From: Halomonas denitrificans
GTDB taxonomy: Bacteria; Pseudomonadota; Gammaproteobacteria; Xanthomonadales; Wenzhouxiangellaceae
Direction: 5' to 3'
DNA length: 64,000 bases
Assembly: GCA_019800895.1 (NCBI GenBank)
Contig: JAHVKF010000002.1
Coordinates: 620,001 to 684,000 of the forward strand
Part shown: positions 24,940 through 37,956 of the stretch, piece after piece
Layout: the number at the start of each line of letters is the position of its first letter
Position numbering within the stretch: the first letter of the stretch is position 1
Translations under genes and position numbers: made by a program
Notes under the pieces: model-generated
Told to the model about the DNA's origin: nothing
Databases searched by the model: none
Seen by the model: only the letters and a program-made list of their open reading frames with translations

Positions 24940-26253
24940 TCACTTGCCGATGCAGAACGAGGAGAAGATCCGCCCGAGCAGTTCGTCCGAGTGCAGCGTG
25001 CCGGTGATCTCGCCCAGCGCCTCGGCGGCGTCGCGAAGCTCTTCAGCCAGCAGTTCGCCGGAGCGGGTCGCCGCGAGTTCGTCGCGTCCCGTTTCGAGAT
25101 GGACCCGGGCCCGTTCGATGCAGTCGACGTGCCGGGCGCGGGCGGAGGTCACGGCTTCGGCCGCGCCCTCCAGGCCCAGGATTTCGGCCAGCGCGGCGTC
25201 GAGCTCGGCCAGCCCGCTCCCGGTGGCGGCTGACAGGCGGACCCGCGGGCCGTCGCGCGCCGGCGCTTCGCCGACCGCGTCGATCTTGTTGCGGATCTCG
25301 ATCAACGGCCGGTCCGTCGACGGCCGCTGTTCCGGGCGCGGGTCGGTGGCATCGCGGACCCAGAGCACCACGTCGGCCTCGGCGAGTTCGGCCTCGGCCC
25401 GCCGCACCCCTTCGCGCTCGACCGGGTCCTCCGTATCGCGTAGCCCGGCCGTGTCGGCGAGCACCGTGGGGATTCCGGCGAGGTGGACGGTTTCGCGGAC
25501 GACGTCGCGCGTCGTGCCTGGAATGTCCGTGACGATCGCTGCATCGCGCTTGACCAGCGCGTTGAACAGGCTGGACTTGCCGGCATTCGGGCGACCGACG
25601 ATCGCGATTCGCAGGCCGTCGTTGAGCACCTGCCCGGCTCGTGCGGCCTCCAGCAGCGTGCGGCTCGCTTCGATGCAGCCGTCCACGGCCGCCGCCACTT
25701 CGCCGTCGGCGAGGAAGTCGATGTCTTCGTCGGGGAAGTCCAGCGCGGCCTCGACGTGGACCCGGACCCGCGTGATCCGCTCGGCCAGGGCCGCAACCTG
25801 TTCGGAGAAGCGACCCTCGAGGCTGCGTCGCGCCGCCCGTGCGCTGCGCTCCGACGTGGCCGCGATCAGGTCAGCGACCGCTTCGGCCTGGACCAGGTCG
25901 AGCTTGTCGTTGAGGAATGCTCGCTGCGAGAACTCCCCGGGACCGGCGCGGCGGGCGCCGAGGGCCACGCAGGCGGCGACCACGCGCTCGAGCACCACCG
26001 GCGAGCCGTGCAGCTGTAGTTCGAGAACGTGTTCACCGGTAAACGAGGCCGGGGCCCGGAAAAACAGGGCGAGGCCGTCGTCGATCACCTCGCCGGTTCC
26101 GTCGCGGACTTCGGCGCGCGCTGCCGTTCGTGGTGCCGGGCGGCGTCCGAGCAGCGCCTCGGCGATCGCGGGCACTGCGGGGCCCGACATCCGGACGATG
26201 CCGACGCCGCCCTGGCCGGGCGGCGTGGCGATCGCGCAGATGGTGTCGGTCAT
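24940..26253 (-). CDS. mnmE: tRNA modification GTPase MnmE
   Basis: The 437-residue protein starts MTDTICAIATPPGQGGVGIVRMSG and ends FSSFCIGK, the invariant C-terminal CxGK. The G domain has the P-loop GRPNAGKSSLFNALV, DTAGLRDTEDPVE and NKID. With MnmG it builds the cmnm5/nm5 group on U34 of certain tRNAs. mnmG and rsmG, often nearby, are not here. It lies 57 bp after yidC in the same direction, the usual origin-proximal order rpmH-rnpA-yidC-mnmE. Confidence 0.97.
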   Translation of the reverse strand: MTDTICAIATPPGQGGVGIVRMSGPAVPAIAEALLGRRPAPRTAARAEVRDGTGEVIDDGLALFFRAPASFTGEHVLELQLHGSPVVLERVVAACVALGARRAGPGEFSQRAFLNDKLDLVQAEAVADLIAATSERSARAARRSLEGRFSEQVAALAERITRVRVHVEAALDFPDEDIDFLADGEVAAAVDGCIEASRTLLEAARAGQVLNDGLRIAIVGRPNAGKSSLFNALVKRDAAIVTDIPGTTRDVVRETVHLAGIPTVLADTAGLRDTEDPVEREGVRRAEAELAEADVVLWVRDATDPRPEQRPSTDRPLIEIRNKIDAVGEAPARDGPRVRLSAATGSGLAELDAALAEILGLEGAAEAVTSARARHVDCIERARVHLETGRDELAATRSGELLAEELRDAAEALGEITGTLHSDELLGRIFSSFCIGK

Positions 26254-26310
26254 GGCGTTCCGGTCGGGTCAGACTCGCCGATTCGGCGAAGCGCGTCGAT
26301 GCCGGGCACG

Positions 26311-28023
26311 TCAGGCCCGGGCGCGCGCCTCCTCGGCGTCGATCTGGCGCAGGATGATCCACTGCTGCAGCAGCGAGATGCCGCTGTTCGACGCCCAGTA
26401 GAGCACCAGGCCGGCGGGGAAGAACGCGAACAGCACGGCAAAGGCGACCGGCAGCCACTGCATGATCTTGCGCTGCATCGGGTCCATGCCGGCCATCGGC
26501 GTGAGCCGCTGGGTCAGGATCATGAAAGCGCCGTTGATCACCGGCAGGATGAAGTACGGGTCCGGCCGGCTGAGGTCGGGAACCCACAGGAAGCTGGCCT
26601 GGCGCAGCTCCACCGACTCGAGCAGCACCCAGTACAGCGCGATGAAGATCGGGATCTGGACCAGGATCGGCAGACAGCCGCCGAGCGGGTTGACCTTCTC
26701 CTTCTTGTAGATCTCCATCATCGCCTGGCCGAACTTCTGGCGATCGTCGCCATAGCGTTCCTTCAGCTGCTGGATGCGCGGCTGCAGCTTGCGCAGCTTG
26801 CCCATGGAACGGAACTGGGCCTGGGTCAGCTTGTAGAACGCCAGCTTGATCAGCAGCGTCAGCAGGATGATGGCCACACCCCAGTTGTTGACCAGGGCGT
26901 GGATCTTGTCCAGCAGCCAGAACAGCGGCTTGGAGAACACCGTGAAGATGCCGTAGTCGACGGTCAGGCTCAGGCCGGGCGCAACGTCGTCGAGACGATT
27001 CTGCTGCTTCGGCCCGGCGAACAGGCGTGCGTCGAAGCGCGCGCTGGTGCCGGGCTCGACCCGCATCGGGGTCGACGTCGACGCCAGCGCGAAGCGGTTC
27101 GGCACCACCTGGTCGACCAGGCGGGTGGTGTAGCGGTGGGCCGAGTCGGCCGGCGGGATCCACGCGGCCAGGAAATAGTGCTCGACCATGCCGGCCCAGC
27201 CGCCTTCCAGGGTCCGCTCGAAGCGTTCCTCACCGAACTCGTCGAAGGGCAGCTTGACGAACTTCTCTTCCGGATCGAACACCGCGGCACCGTTGAAGCT
27301 GATCCGCTCGGGGTTGGTGAAGCTCATCCCGTTGCCCATCCGCTCCGGCGAACGCTGCAGCTGCAGGTAGCGGCTGCCCTGCCAGGCCTGCTCGCCGTTG
27401 TTGACGATCTCCGTGGCGTGCTCGATCACGTAGTCGTCGCGGTGGAAGGTCCAGCGAACCTCGACCTCCAGCCCGTTGTCACCGCGCCAGGTCAGCGGAA
27501 CCTCCAGTCGATCCGCGTCGGCCGGCATCTCGTAGTAGGTGCGGTCGTAGTCGAAGCGGGAGCGGTGGGTGGGCGCGGCGCGGTCGGCGTCGACCAGGCC
27601 GACCTGGGCCACGTGGTAGCCGATCGCCTCCTCGCTCAAGAGAGAAAACGGCCGTTCCGGCTGGTCGACGCTGACCGGGTATTCGCGCAGACGCAGGCCG
27701 ACCAGCGAGCCGCCGACCGGGTCGATCTCTGCGATCAGCTTGTCGGTGACGACCTCGATCCGCTCGCCGGACCGGATCTCGGCTTCGGCCTGGACCGGCG
27801 CCGGCGTATCGGACGGCGTGCTCGACGGAGCGTCGGGCAACGCGGGGACATCGACATCGTCCGGAACGTCGGCATCGTCAGGCAGCGAGTCTGCCGTGCG
27901 CTGGTCGGCGGGGAGCGGCTCGACCGGCGCCGGCGCCTCGGGCGAGAAATCGCTCTGCCATTCGACATAGATCATGAAGCCGAGGAAGGCCAGCAGGAGG
28001 AGAAGCAGGTTACGAGTACTCAT
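26311..28023 (-). CDS. yidC: Membrane protein insertase YidC
   Basis: The 570-residue protein has the N-terminal anchor (LLLLLLAFLGFMIYVEW), a large periplasmic domain at about residues 70-340 with an acidic Pro/Asp linker before it, and the conserved five-helix core: FSKPLFWLLDKIHALVNNWGVAIILLTLLIKLAFYKLTQAQ, then KEKVNPLGGCLPILVQIPIFIALYWVLLESVELRQASFLWVPDLSRPDPYFILPVING. It inserts and folds inner-membrane proteins with or without SecYEG. It overlaps rnpA by 4 nt (ATGA). yidD, which usually sits between rnpA and yidC, is missing. Confidence 0.97.
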   Translation of the reverse strand: MSTRNLLLLLLAFLGFMIYVEWQSDFSPEAPAPVEPLPADQRTADSLPDDADVPDDVDVPALPDAPSSTPSDTPAPVQAEAEIRSGERIEVVTDKLIAEIDPVGGSLVGLRLREYPVSVDQPERPFSLLSEEAIGYHVAQVGLVDADRAAPTHRSRFDYDRTYYEMPADADRLEVPLTWRGDNGLEVEVRWTFHRDDYVIEHATEIVNNGEQAWQGSRYLQLQRSPERMGNGMSFTNPERISFNGAAVFDPEEKFVKLPFDEFGEERFERTLEGGWAGMVEHYFLAAWIPPADSAHRYTTRLVDQVVPNRFALASTSTPMRVEPGTSARFDARLFAGPKQQNRLDDVAPGLSLTVDYGIFTVFSKPLFWLLDKIHALVNNWGVAIILLTLLIKLAFYKLTQAQFRSMGKLRKLQPRIQQLKERYGDDRQKFGQAMMEIYKKEKVNPLGGCLPILVQIPIFIALYWVLLESVELRQASFLWVPDLSRPDPYFILPVINGAFMILTQRLTPMAGMDPMQRKIMQWLPVAFAVLFAFFPAGLVLYWASNSGISLLQQWIILRQIDAEEARARA

Positions 28024-28373
28024 GCGTGGAAACGGCTCCAGAGGTCGTTCAGTGATTGTCGAAGTTCTGCGTTGTCGATGGCGGCTGCGCCGGGCAATGC
28101 CCGGACCACGAAGTCCAGCGCGGCAAGTCCGGGTCGCTGCAGCCGGAACGACTCCCGTATCTGGCGGCGTACGCGGTTGCGTTCAACCGCGTTGCGCGCC
28201 ACGCGGCGCGACACGGTCATCCCCAGGCGCGCGGACGCGCCCGGGACGTCCGGGACGAGGTAATGGATTCGGAAGTAGCGGCCCGACCGTGCCTTGCGCG
28301 AGGCGAAGACCCGGTCAAAGGCCCGGGCCCCGGTCAGCCGGGCGTCCCGGGGCAGGCGCAGATCATTCGGCAT
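28020..28373 (-). CDS. rnpA: Ribonuclease P protein component
   Basis: The 117-residue basic protein has the RnpA core: RLTGARAFDRVFASRKARSGRYFRIHYL, then RLGMTVSRRVARNAVERNRVRRQIRESFRL with the RNR motif. Start is the ATG at 28373. It binds RNase P RNA and helps mature the 5' ends of tRNAs. Forty-odd bases separate it from rpmH upstream, and it overlaps yidC by 4 nt downstream. Confidence 0.96.
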   Translation of the reverse strand: MPNDLRLPRDARLTGARAFDRVFASRKARSGRYFRIHYLVPDVPGASARLGMTVSRRVARNAVERNRVRRQIRESFRLQRPGLAALDFVVRALPGAAAIDNAELRQSLNDLWSRFHA

Positions 28374-28417
28374 CGGGGAGTCAACGCGAGCCGGGTGCCG
28401 AGCGCGCCGGACGGGTG

Positions 28418-28552
28418 TTAGGCGGACAGGCGCTTGCGGCCGCGGGCGCGACGGGCGTTGATGATGGCCCGACCCGAGCGGGTCGCCATGCGTGCGCGGA
28501 AGCCGTGCCGACGGGCACGCTTGATCCGGCTGGGCTGGAAAGTACGCTTCAT
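28418..28552 (-). CDS. rpmH: 50S ribosomal protein L34
   Basis: Forty-four residues, [22 protein letters not shown] onward, fully typical of L34. It is the first gene of the leftward rpmH-rnpA-yidC-mnmE run and lies behind a good promoter at 28654-28683. Confidence 0.97.
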   Translation of the reverse strand: MKRTFQPSRIKRARRHGFRARMATRSGRAIINARRARGRKRLSA

Positions 28553-28653
28553 GATTGCAATCCTTGGAATTCGGCTTCGAGTGCCATTCGTGTTCGATTG
28601 GTGCTTGCTTGATTCGTCGGCCCGGGCACCGCGAGGGCCGAAAAAGACTGCGA

Positions 28654-28683
28654 AGTATACCCCGACGCGGCGCTCGGGAGCAA
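28654..28683 (-). promoter_or_regulatory. Sigma-70 promoter of the rpmH operon
   Basis: On the minus strand TTGCTC (28683-28678) lies 18 bp from TATACT (28659-28654). The predicted start is about 95 nt before rpmH, leaving an untranslated leader. Confidence 0.6.
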
Positions 28684-28816
28684 GTCGGTCGCGCCTGCGT
28701 CCGTCGGGAACCGGACCACGTGGACAATTGGGCGGGGCTTGCCTAGACTGACCTGCCGGCGCGGCCTGTATCCTGACCGATTCGACACCGCCGCACGCCC
28801 GCCCTGGATCCGATCG

Positions 28817-30139
28817 ATGCACGACGACCCGTCACAACTCTGGCACGCCTGCCTCGAACGACTCGAGCGCGAGATTCCGCTGGAGGAACTCAACACCTGG
28901 GTGCGCCCGCTGCGGCCGCTGGTCGCCGACGGTCCGGGCGTGCGCCTGCAGGCGCCGAACGACTTCGTCCGCGAGCAGGTCCTGGCCCATTACATCGGCA
29001 CGATCCGGGACTTCTTCGCCCTGCACGACGTGCCCCGCGAGTCCGTCGACGTGGTGGTCGGCTCCGGCGAGGCAGAGCCGACGCCGGCACGCAGCGGCCG
29101 TCGCCGCTCCGGCGGCGGGGCGACCGGCCTGGACGACCACTACCGCTTCGACAACTTCGTTCTCGGCAAGTCCAATGAACTCGGGTTCGCCGCTGCCCAG
29201 CAGGTCGCGCAGGACCCGGGCAAGGTCTACAACCCGCTCCTGCTCTACGGAGGCACGGGGCTGGGCAAGACGCACCTGCTCCACGCCGTCGGACACGCCC
29301 TGGCCGAGCAGGACCGCGAGCGCAACGTGGTCTATCTCCACTCCGAGAAGTTCGTCAGCGAGATGATCCAGGCGCTGCGACGAGCGTCGATCGACGATTT
29401 CAAGGCGCGCTACCGGTCCGTCGACGCGCTGCTGATCGACGACATCCAGTTCTTCGCCGGCAAGGACCGCTCGCAGGAAGAGTTCTTCCACACCTTCAAT
29501 GCGCTGCTCGAATCCCGTCAGCAGATCATCCTGACCTGCGACCGGTACCCCAAGGAAGTCGAGGGCATCGAGGCCCGGCTGCGGTCGCGATTCGGTTGGG
29601 GGCTGTCGGTTCCGATCGAGCCGCCGGATTTCGAGACCCGGGTCGCGATCCTGATGAAGAAGGCCGCCGAATCGGGTCTGGATCTCGACGAGGCGGTGGC
29701 CATGCTGATCGCGCGCCGCATGCGTTCCAACGTCCGCGACCTGGAAGGCGCGCTGAACTCGCTGCTCGCCAACGCGCGATTCACGGGGCGAACGATCGAC
29801 GAGGACTACACCCGGGAAGTGCTTCGCGACGTGCTCGCCGTCCACGATCGACAGATCACGCTGGAGAACATCCAGAAGGTGGTTGCCGCCTTCTACCAGC
29901 TGCGGGTCGCCGATCTTCTCTCGAAACGACGCACCCGCAACATCGCCCGGCCACGCCAGATGGCGATGTTCCTGGCGAAGTCGCTGACCCAGCATTCGCT
30001 GCCGGAAATCGGCGACGCGTTCGGCGGCCGGGACCATACCACCGTGCTACACGCGTGTCGTAAAATCGAGAGCTTGTGCGAGACCGACGCCCGGTTCCGG
30101 GAAGACCGTGCCCGGCTGCTGAGGGAGCTGACGGCGTGA
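28817..30139 (+). CDS. dnaA: Chromosomal replication initiator protein DnaA
   Basis: The 440-residue protein has all four DnaA domains: N-terminal [25 protein letters not shown]; a short linker; the AAA+ domain starting [19 protein letters not shown] with Walker A GGTGLGKT at about 145-152 and Walker [13 protein letters not shown]; and domain IV with [24 protein letters not shown], the DnaA-box-binding helix. The ATG at 28817 was chosen because MHDDPSQLW aligns with family starts. It opens the rightward dnaA-dnaN-recF-gyrB run and diverges from rpmH. Confidence 0.98.
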   Translation: MHDDPSQLWHACLERLEREIPLEELNTWVRPLRPLVADGPGVRLQAPNDFVREQVLAHYIGTIRDFFALHDVPRESVDVVVGSGEAEPTPARSGRRRSGGGATGLDDHYRFDNFVLGKSNELGFAAAQQVAQDPGKVYNPLLLYGGTGLGKTHLLHAVGHALAEQDRERNVVYLHSEKFVSEMIQALRRASIDDFKARYRSVDALLIDDIQFFAGKDRSQEEFFHTFNALLESRQQIILTCDRYPKEVEGIEARLRSRFGWGLSVPIEPPDFETRVAILMKKAAESGLDLDEAVAMLIARRMRSNVRDLEGALNSLLANARFTGRTIDEDYTREVLRDVLAVHDRQITLENIQKVVAAFYQLRVADLLSKRRTRNIARPRQMAMFLAKSLTQHSLPEIGDAFGGRDHTTVLHACRKIESLCETDARFREDRARLLRELTA

Positions 30140-30473
30140 CGGCCCATGCCGACCTCGACCTGGGCGCGAGCGACGGGGCGGCGGGTCGCGAGACAACAAG
30201 CCCGGGAGAACCGACGGGAAAAGCTGTGGATGAAACGGGCACAAGCTTCACGCCCGGAGTTATCCAGATTTCATCCACAGCTTGCGCAACCGGTGCTGCA
30301 CCGGGAGAATTTCGGTAATTGGTTGATTGCAAAGGGTTTTGTGCGGTTCTCCGGTAATTCACAGGCCCTGTTATTACTGGTTTGATTAGATTTATCCAAT
30401 AAACAACCGATCACCCGAATGTGATCGAACCTGCGCCCGATCGAGCGATCGACTCGAGGCCCAAGGAGCCGTG
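30140..30473. other. Chromosomal replication origin oriC (dnaA-dnaN interval)
   Basis: The 334-bp gap holds several DnaA-box-like sites: TGTGGATGA at 30225-30233 (minus orientation), TTATCCAGA at 30260-30268, TCATCCACA at 30271-30279 and TTATCCAAT at 30392-30400. A stretch at about 30306-30406 is far more AT-rich than its surroundings (for example TTATTACTGG and TTTGATTAGATTTATCCAAT) and suits a DNA-unwinding element. Position after dnaA is standard for Pseudomonas-like gammaproteobacteria. Confidence 0.85.
30221..30283. repeat. Perfect 15-bp inverted repeat carrying two DnaA boxes
   Basis: AAGCTGTGGATGAAA at 30221-30235 is the exact reverse complement of TTTCATCCACAGCTT at 30269-30283. The arms hold two oppositely oriented DnaA boxes; a third box (TTATCCAGA) lies in the 33-nt spacer. 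Confidence 0.85.
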
Positions 30474-31571
30474 ATGAAGTTTTCGATTCAGCGAGAAGCG
30501 TTGCTCGTCCCGATCAGCCAGGTCGTCGGCGTGGTCGAGCGGCGGCAGACTCTGCCCGTGCTGGCCAACTTCCTGCTCGAGGTCGACGAGGACCAGCTGA
30601 AGGTCACCGGCTCGGACATGGAGGTCGAGATGGTCGGGACGGCATCGGCCGAAGTCGCCCAGCCCGGCGCGATCACCGTTCCTGCGCGCAAGCTGGTCGA
30701 CATCTGCAAGGCGCTGCCTGAGGGCGTTCGGATCGACGTCCAGCTGAACGGCGAGAAACTGGCCCTGCACGCCGGGCGCAGCCGCTTCACCCTGGCGACG
30801 CTGCCCGCCGCCGAGTTCCCGTCCAGCGACGCATCGGGCGACGCGGACCGGCTCGAAGTGGCCGAAGAACGCCTGCGCTGGCTGATCGACAAGACGGCGT
30901 TCGCGATGGCGAACCAGGATGTTCGCCACTACCTCAACGGGTTGCTGCTCGAGTTTCGCGGCGGGCTGCTGCGCGCCGTGGCCACGGACGGCCATCGCCT
31001 CGCCCTGGCCGAGATCGAGGCCAGCGTGGACGGCGACGGGCGCTCGCTGATCCTGCCCCGCAAGGGGGTAATGGAGCTGTCGAGGATGCTCGGCGACGAG
31101 GACGAGCCGGCCCAACTTGCGCTGGGACGTAATTTCGTCCAGGTCACGCGCCGGGGCCTGACCTTGACGAGCAAGTTGATCGACGGCCGCTTCCCGGACT
31201 ACGAAGCCGTGATTCCGATGAGCCAGGACAAGGCCATGACCCTGGATCGCGTGGCGTTCATCCAGGCGCTCCAGCGGGCGGCCATCCTGTCGAACGAGAA
31301 GTATCGGGGGGTCCGGATCGAGTCCAACGACGGCTCGATCAAGATCGTGGCGCACAATCCCCAGCAGGAGGAAGCCACGGAAGAAATCGAGGCCGAGCAC
31401 AATTACGACGCGCTGGTCGTCGGATTCAACGTCAACTACCTCCTCGACGCGCTCGGTGCCGTCGACGGCGAAGGGGTTCGCCTGTCCCTGAAGAGCGCAG
31501 ACAGCTCTTGCCTGGTGACCGCTGTCGACAACCAGGACGTCCGCCAGGTCGTGATGCCGTTGAAGCTGTGA
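30474..31571 (+). CDS. dnaN: DNA polymerase III beta sliding clamp
   Basis: The ATG at 30474 (AAGGAG 5 nt before it) gives 365 residues, normal for DnaN. Landmarks are MKFSIQREALLVPISQVVGVVERRQTLPVLANFLLEV at the start, LTSKLIDGRFPDYEAVIP in the middle and the C-terminal VTAVDNQDVRQVVMPLKL. The ring dimer tethers polymerases and other proteins to DNA. A GTG at 30471 is in frame but too close to the ribosome site. Confidence 0.98.
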   Translation: MKFSIQREALLVPISQVVGVVERRQTLPVLANFLLEVDEDQLKVTGSDMEVEMVGTASAEVAQPGAITVPARKLVDICKALPEGVRIDVQLNGEKLALHAGRSRFTLATLPAAEFPSSDASGDADRLEVAEERLRWLIDKTAFAMANQDVRHYLNGLLLEFRGGLLRAVATDGHRLALAEIEASVDGDGRSLILPRKGVMELSRMLGDEDEPAQLALGRNFVQVTRRGLTLTSKLIDGRFPDYEAVIPMSQDKAMTLDRVAFIQALQRAAILSNEKYRGVRIESNDGSIKIVAHNPQQEEATEEIEAEHNYDALVVGFNVNYLLDALGAVDGEGVRLSLKSADSSCLVTAVDNQDVRQVVMPLKL

Positions 31572-31617
31572 TGAACGGCCCCGGCCTGTTTCCGGGGCGC
31601 TCCCGCACGAGTCGGCC

Positions 31618-35134
<3,517 letters not shown>

Positions 35135-35289
35135 ACCGGGCACCCATCGGGGCCCGCCCCTTCGTCGACTCCGCCCGAGGCGCCCGCAGGCGCGCGTGCT
35201 TCCGACGATCAGAGTGACGCCGGTTTCGGTGGAGATCGGCGATTTTCGTCGAAATTGACAGAAGTTCAGCGAAATTGATCAGGGTGGGG

Positions 35290-35319
35290 AGCCGACACCG
35301 GCTTCGCTGCCGGTCGCTC
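35290..35319 (+). terminator. Possible terminator hairpin after gyrB
   Basis: ACCGGC-TTCGCT-GCCGGT at 35297-35314 is extended by bulged flanking pairs (GAGC...GCTC). It lies 155 bp after gyrB and before the convergent GmhB-like gene. No T-run follows. Confidence 0.35.
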
Positions 35320-35353
35320 GGGGCCCCCGGCCTCGCTCACGCTCCCTCGCGAG

Positions 35354-35881
35354 CTAGCGTACGCCGGCCAGTGCCCGGACCAGGTCGTCCGCGGATCCGG
35401 CCGTAATCACCTGCCCGACCGCATCGCGCACGGCATCCGCCATCCGGCTGCTGGCGACGACGGCGACCAATTCCTGCCGATCCGCACCGTAGCGCTCTGC
35501 GAGCTCGGTGAGTATGTCCCGCCGCTTCCGGCGGCGGCTGAACAGGCCGAAATCCAGGTACAGCACGGCGTCGAGTTCTCCACCCCCGCGACGGATCTCC
35601 CGCTCGAGTCGGCTCTGGCCCTCCAGCGCGCGATCGACGCGATTGCGCGTGGGTGCCCATCGATCCGGCCGCTCGGCCAGCAGGACCACGGGCCGGTCGG
35701 CCCGATGGAGCTCGGCCAGCGAACGTAGAACGGTCCCCGGGATCGCGGCGCCGTCCGGGTCCTCCCTGCCGACCCGGTCAGTCCGCACCCGCCCTCCTGC
35801 ACGGTCCCCCTTCGGTTCCGCCCCGCGGAGTCGGTCGGCGAGCAGGCCGAGCTCGATCAGCAGCGGCGGCCTGGGCTTCAT
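35354..35881 (-). CDS. Degenerate HAD-like protein, probable remnant of GmhB
   Basis: The 175-residue product overlaps the glyS stop by 4 nt (ATGA), the place where gmhB (heptose-1,7-bisphosphate phosphatase) sits in relatives. Parts of the HAD pattern persist: AELHRADRPVVLLAERPDRWAPTRNRVDRAL resembles the GmhB segment with VVVTNQSG, GGELDAVLYL resembles GGxIDxIxYCPH, and RRRKRRDILTELAERYGADRQELVAVVASSRMADAVRDAVGQVITAG resembles the CRKP-to-VGDSxxDxxAG end. But the catalytic DxDGT, the Thr/Ser site, the zinc CPH/C residues and the final D(D) are gone. It should be catalytically dead as a phosphatase. The frame is intact, so a non-catalytic role is possible. The family link is by position and pattern only. 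Confidence 0.55.
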   Translation of the reverse strand: MKPRPPLLIELGLLADRLRGAEPKGDRAGGRVRTDRVGREDPDGAAIPGTVLRSLAELHRADRPVVLLAERPDRWAPTRNRVDRALEGQSRLEREIRRGGGELDAVLYLDFGLFSRRRKRRDILTELAERYGADRQELVAVVASSRMADAVRDAVGQVITAGSADDLVRALAGVR

Positions 35882-37956
35882 GCGCGACCGAGCAGCGCCA
35901 CGTCGGCGACAGCAAGAAAGGTCGAGCGCAGGCGATGAACGAGCGCCAGCCGGTTGGCCCGCAGTGCCTCGTCTTCGTCCATCACCATGACGTTTTCGAA
36001 AAAGGCGTCCACGGCCGGCTTCAATGATGCGAGCTGGGCGAGGGCCCGGTCATCGTCGCCATCGGAAAGCGCCCGGGAAACCTCGGCTTCCGCGCGACAA
36101 ACTTCATCGAACAGCATCCGTTCTGCATCCAGAATCAGCGAATTTTCACGAACTTCGCCGAAGTCATGCATTTCCGACTGGCGCAGCAGGTTGGCCGCCC
36201 GCTTGTTGGCCGCGATCAGGCTTTCCATTTCGGGGTCGTCGGCGAAGCGCTGGAGGGACCGGGCGCGGCGTGCCGACGCCGGCACCGAGCGGGCATTGCC
36301 GGCCGCAGCGGCCTTGAGCGTGTTCACGTCCAGGCCCTGGTCGACCATCCAGGCGCGCAGCCGCTCTTCGATGAATTCAACCACCTCGGCCACCACGTCG
36401 GCGGCCACTTCGATGCGATCGCGCAGGACTTCGGCCGCACGCTCGACCAGGTCGGACAACGGACGATCGACCTGCGCATCGTCGAGGATGCGCACTACGC
36501 CGAGCGCGGCGCGTCGAAGTGCGAACGGATCCTTGCTGCCCTTCGGCTTCTTTCCGGCGGCGAACACGCCGACCAGGGTGTCGAGCCGGTCGGCGACGGC
36601 CAGGGCACGCCCCGCCTCGCCCTGCGGCAGTCGCCCGCCCGCCTGGCGGGGCTGGTAATGCTCCTCGATGGCGACCGCAACCGCCTCCGCCTCGCCATCG
36701 GCCAGCGCATAGTGGCGGCCCATGGTGCCCTGCAGCTCGGGGAACTCGCCGACCATTTCGGTCAGCAGGTCGCACTTGCTGAGCCGGGCGGCTCGAAATG
36801 CGGTCTCGGGCGCGGCTTCGAAGGCGGGTGCAAGTTCGACCGCCAGTCGTTCGAGGCGTCGGGTCTTGTCGGCAATCGAGCCCAGGCGGTCCTGGAACTG
36901 CATGGCTTCCAGGCCTTCCACGCGCTGCTCCAGCGGGGTGGCTCGATCCTGGTCGAAGAAGAACCGTGCGTCGGCAAGGCGGGGCCGGATCACCCGTTCG
37001 TAGCCGTGAACCATCGCAGCCCGATCCAGGCTGTCGAGGTTGGCCACGGTGATGAAATGCGGCGCGAGGTCGCCCGCCGCGTCGTACAACGGGAAGCACT
37101 TCTGGTGGATGCGCATGGCGCTGACCAGGGCTTCGGGCGGCACCTCCAGGAACGCCGGGTCGAAGGAACCGGTGCAGGCCACGGGCCACTCGACCAGGCC
37201 GGTGACTTCGTCGAGCAGGGCGTCGTCGTCGTCGGCCTTCAGTCCGGCCCGGCCTGCTTCGGACGCGACCTGTTCTGCGATCCTCGCCTTGCGTGCCTCG
37301 AAGTCGGCAATCACGCGGGCCTTCTCGAGCACGCTTTCGTACTCGCTCGCGGACGCGATGGAGCTCGGCTCGGGCGCATGCACCCGGTGTCCGCGCGTCT
37401 CGCGGCCGGCGTGCAGACCGAACAGCTCGATCGGCAGCACGTCGTCGCCGTGCAGCACCACCAGCCAGCGCACCGGCCGGAGAAAGCGCTCGCTGCGATC
37501 GGACCAGCGCATGCTGCGTGCGCTGGCCAGCCCCCGCACCGCCTTTTCGAGCACGTCCTGCAGGACCGCGGCCAGCGTCTGGCCCTCCTGCTTGACCTCG
37601 GCGTACAACCACCGACCCTGTTCGTTCTCGATCCGGTCGAGTTGTTCGACGTCCAGGCCGACGCTGCGCGCAAAGCCCAGCGCCGCCCTGGTCGGCTGGC
37701 CGCTGTCGTCGAAGGCGGCCTGTTCCGCCGGGCCCTTGCGTTCCAGCACTCGGTCCGGCTGGCGCGTCGCCACGTCCGCGACGCTCACCGAGAGGCGGCG
37801 CGGCGTGGCGAACCAGCGCGCCTTGCCGTCGTCCGCCGCCAGGCCGGCGTCCCGAAGGCCGCTCAGCACGCCGTCCAGCAAGCCCTCGGCCTGCCCCCGC
37901 AGGGCTCGAGCGGGCAGCTCTTCGCAGCCGAGTTCGATGAGCAGTTCACGACTCAT
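35878..37956 (-). CDS. glyS: Glycyl-tRNA synthetase beta subunit
   Basis: The ATG at 37956 follows AAGGAGG and gives 692 residues, starting [26 protein letters not shown]. Typical segments are [59 protein letters not shown] and [37 protein letters not shown]. With GlyQ it forms the alpha2beta2 enzyme charging tRNA-Gly; this subunit binds the tRNA. It overlaps glyQ by 4 nt upstream and the degenerate HAD gene by 4 nt downstream. Confidence 0.97.
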   Translation of the reverse strand: MSRELLIELGCEELPARALRGQAEGLLDGVLSGLRDAGLAADDGKARWFATPRRLSVSVADVATRQPDRVLERKGPAEQAAFDDSGQPTRAALGFARSVGLDVEQLDRIENEQGRWLYAEVKQEGQTLAAVLQDVLEKAVRGLASARSMRWSDRSERFLRPVRWLVVLHGDDVLPIELFGLHAGRETRGHRVHAPEPSSIASASEYESVLEKARVIADFEARKARIAEQVASEAGRAGLKADDDDALLDEVTGLVEWPVACTGSFDPAFLEVPPEALVSAMRIHQKCFPLYDAAGDLAPHFITVANLDSLDRAAMVHGYERVIRPRLADARFFFDQDRATPLEQRVEGLEAMQFQDRLGSIADKTRRLERLAVELAPAFEAAPETAFRAARLSKCDLLTEMVGEFPELQGTMGRHYALADGEAEAVAVAIEEHYQPRQAGGRLPQGEAGRALAVADRLDTLVGVFAAGKKPKGSKDPFALRRAALGVVRILDDAQVDRPLSDLVERAAEVLRDRIEVAADVVAEVVEFIEERLRAWMVDQGLDVNTLKAAAAGNARSVPASARRARSLQRFADDPEMESLIAANKRAANLLRQSEMHDFGEVRENSLILDAERMLFDEVCRAEAEVSRALSDGDDDRALAQLASLKPAVDAFFENVMVMDEDEALRANRLALVHRLRSTFLAVADVALLGRA

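Noticed and set aside
28739-28774. TTGCCT and TATCCT as a dnaA promoter
   Set aside because: The boxes are 24 bp apart, too far for a normal sigma-70 promoter.
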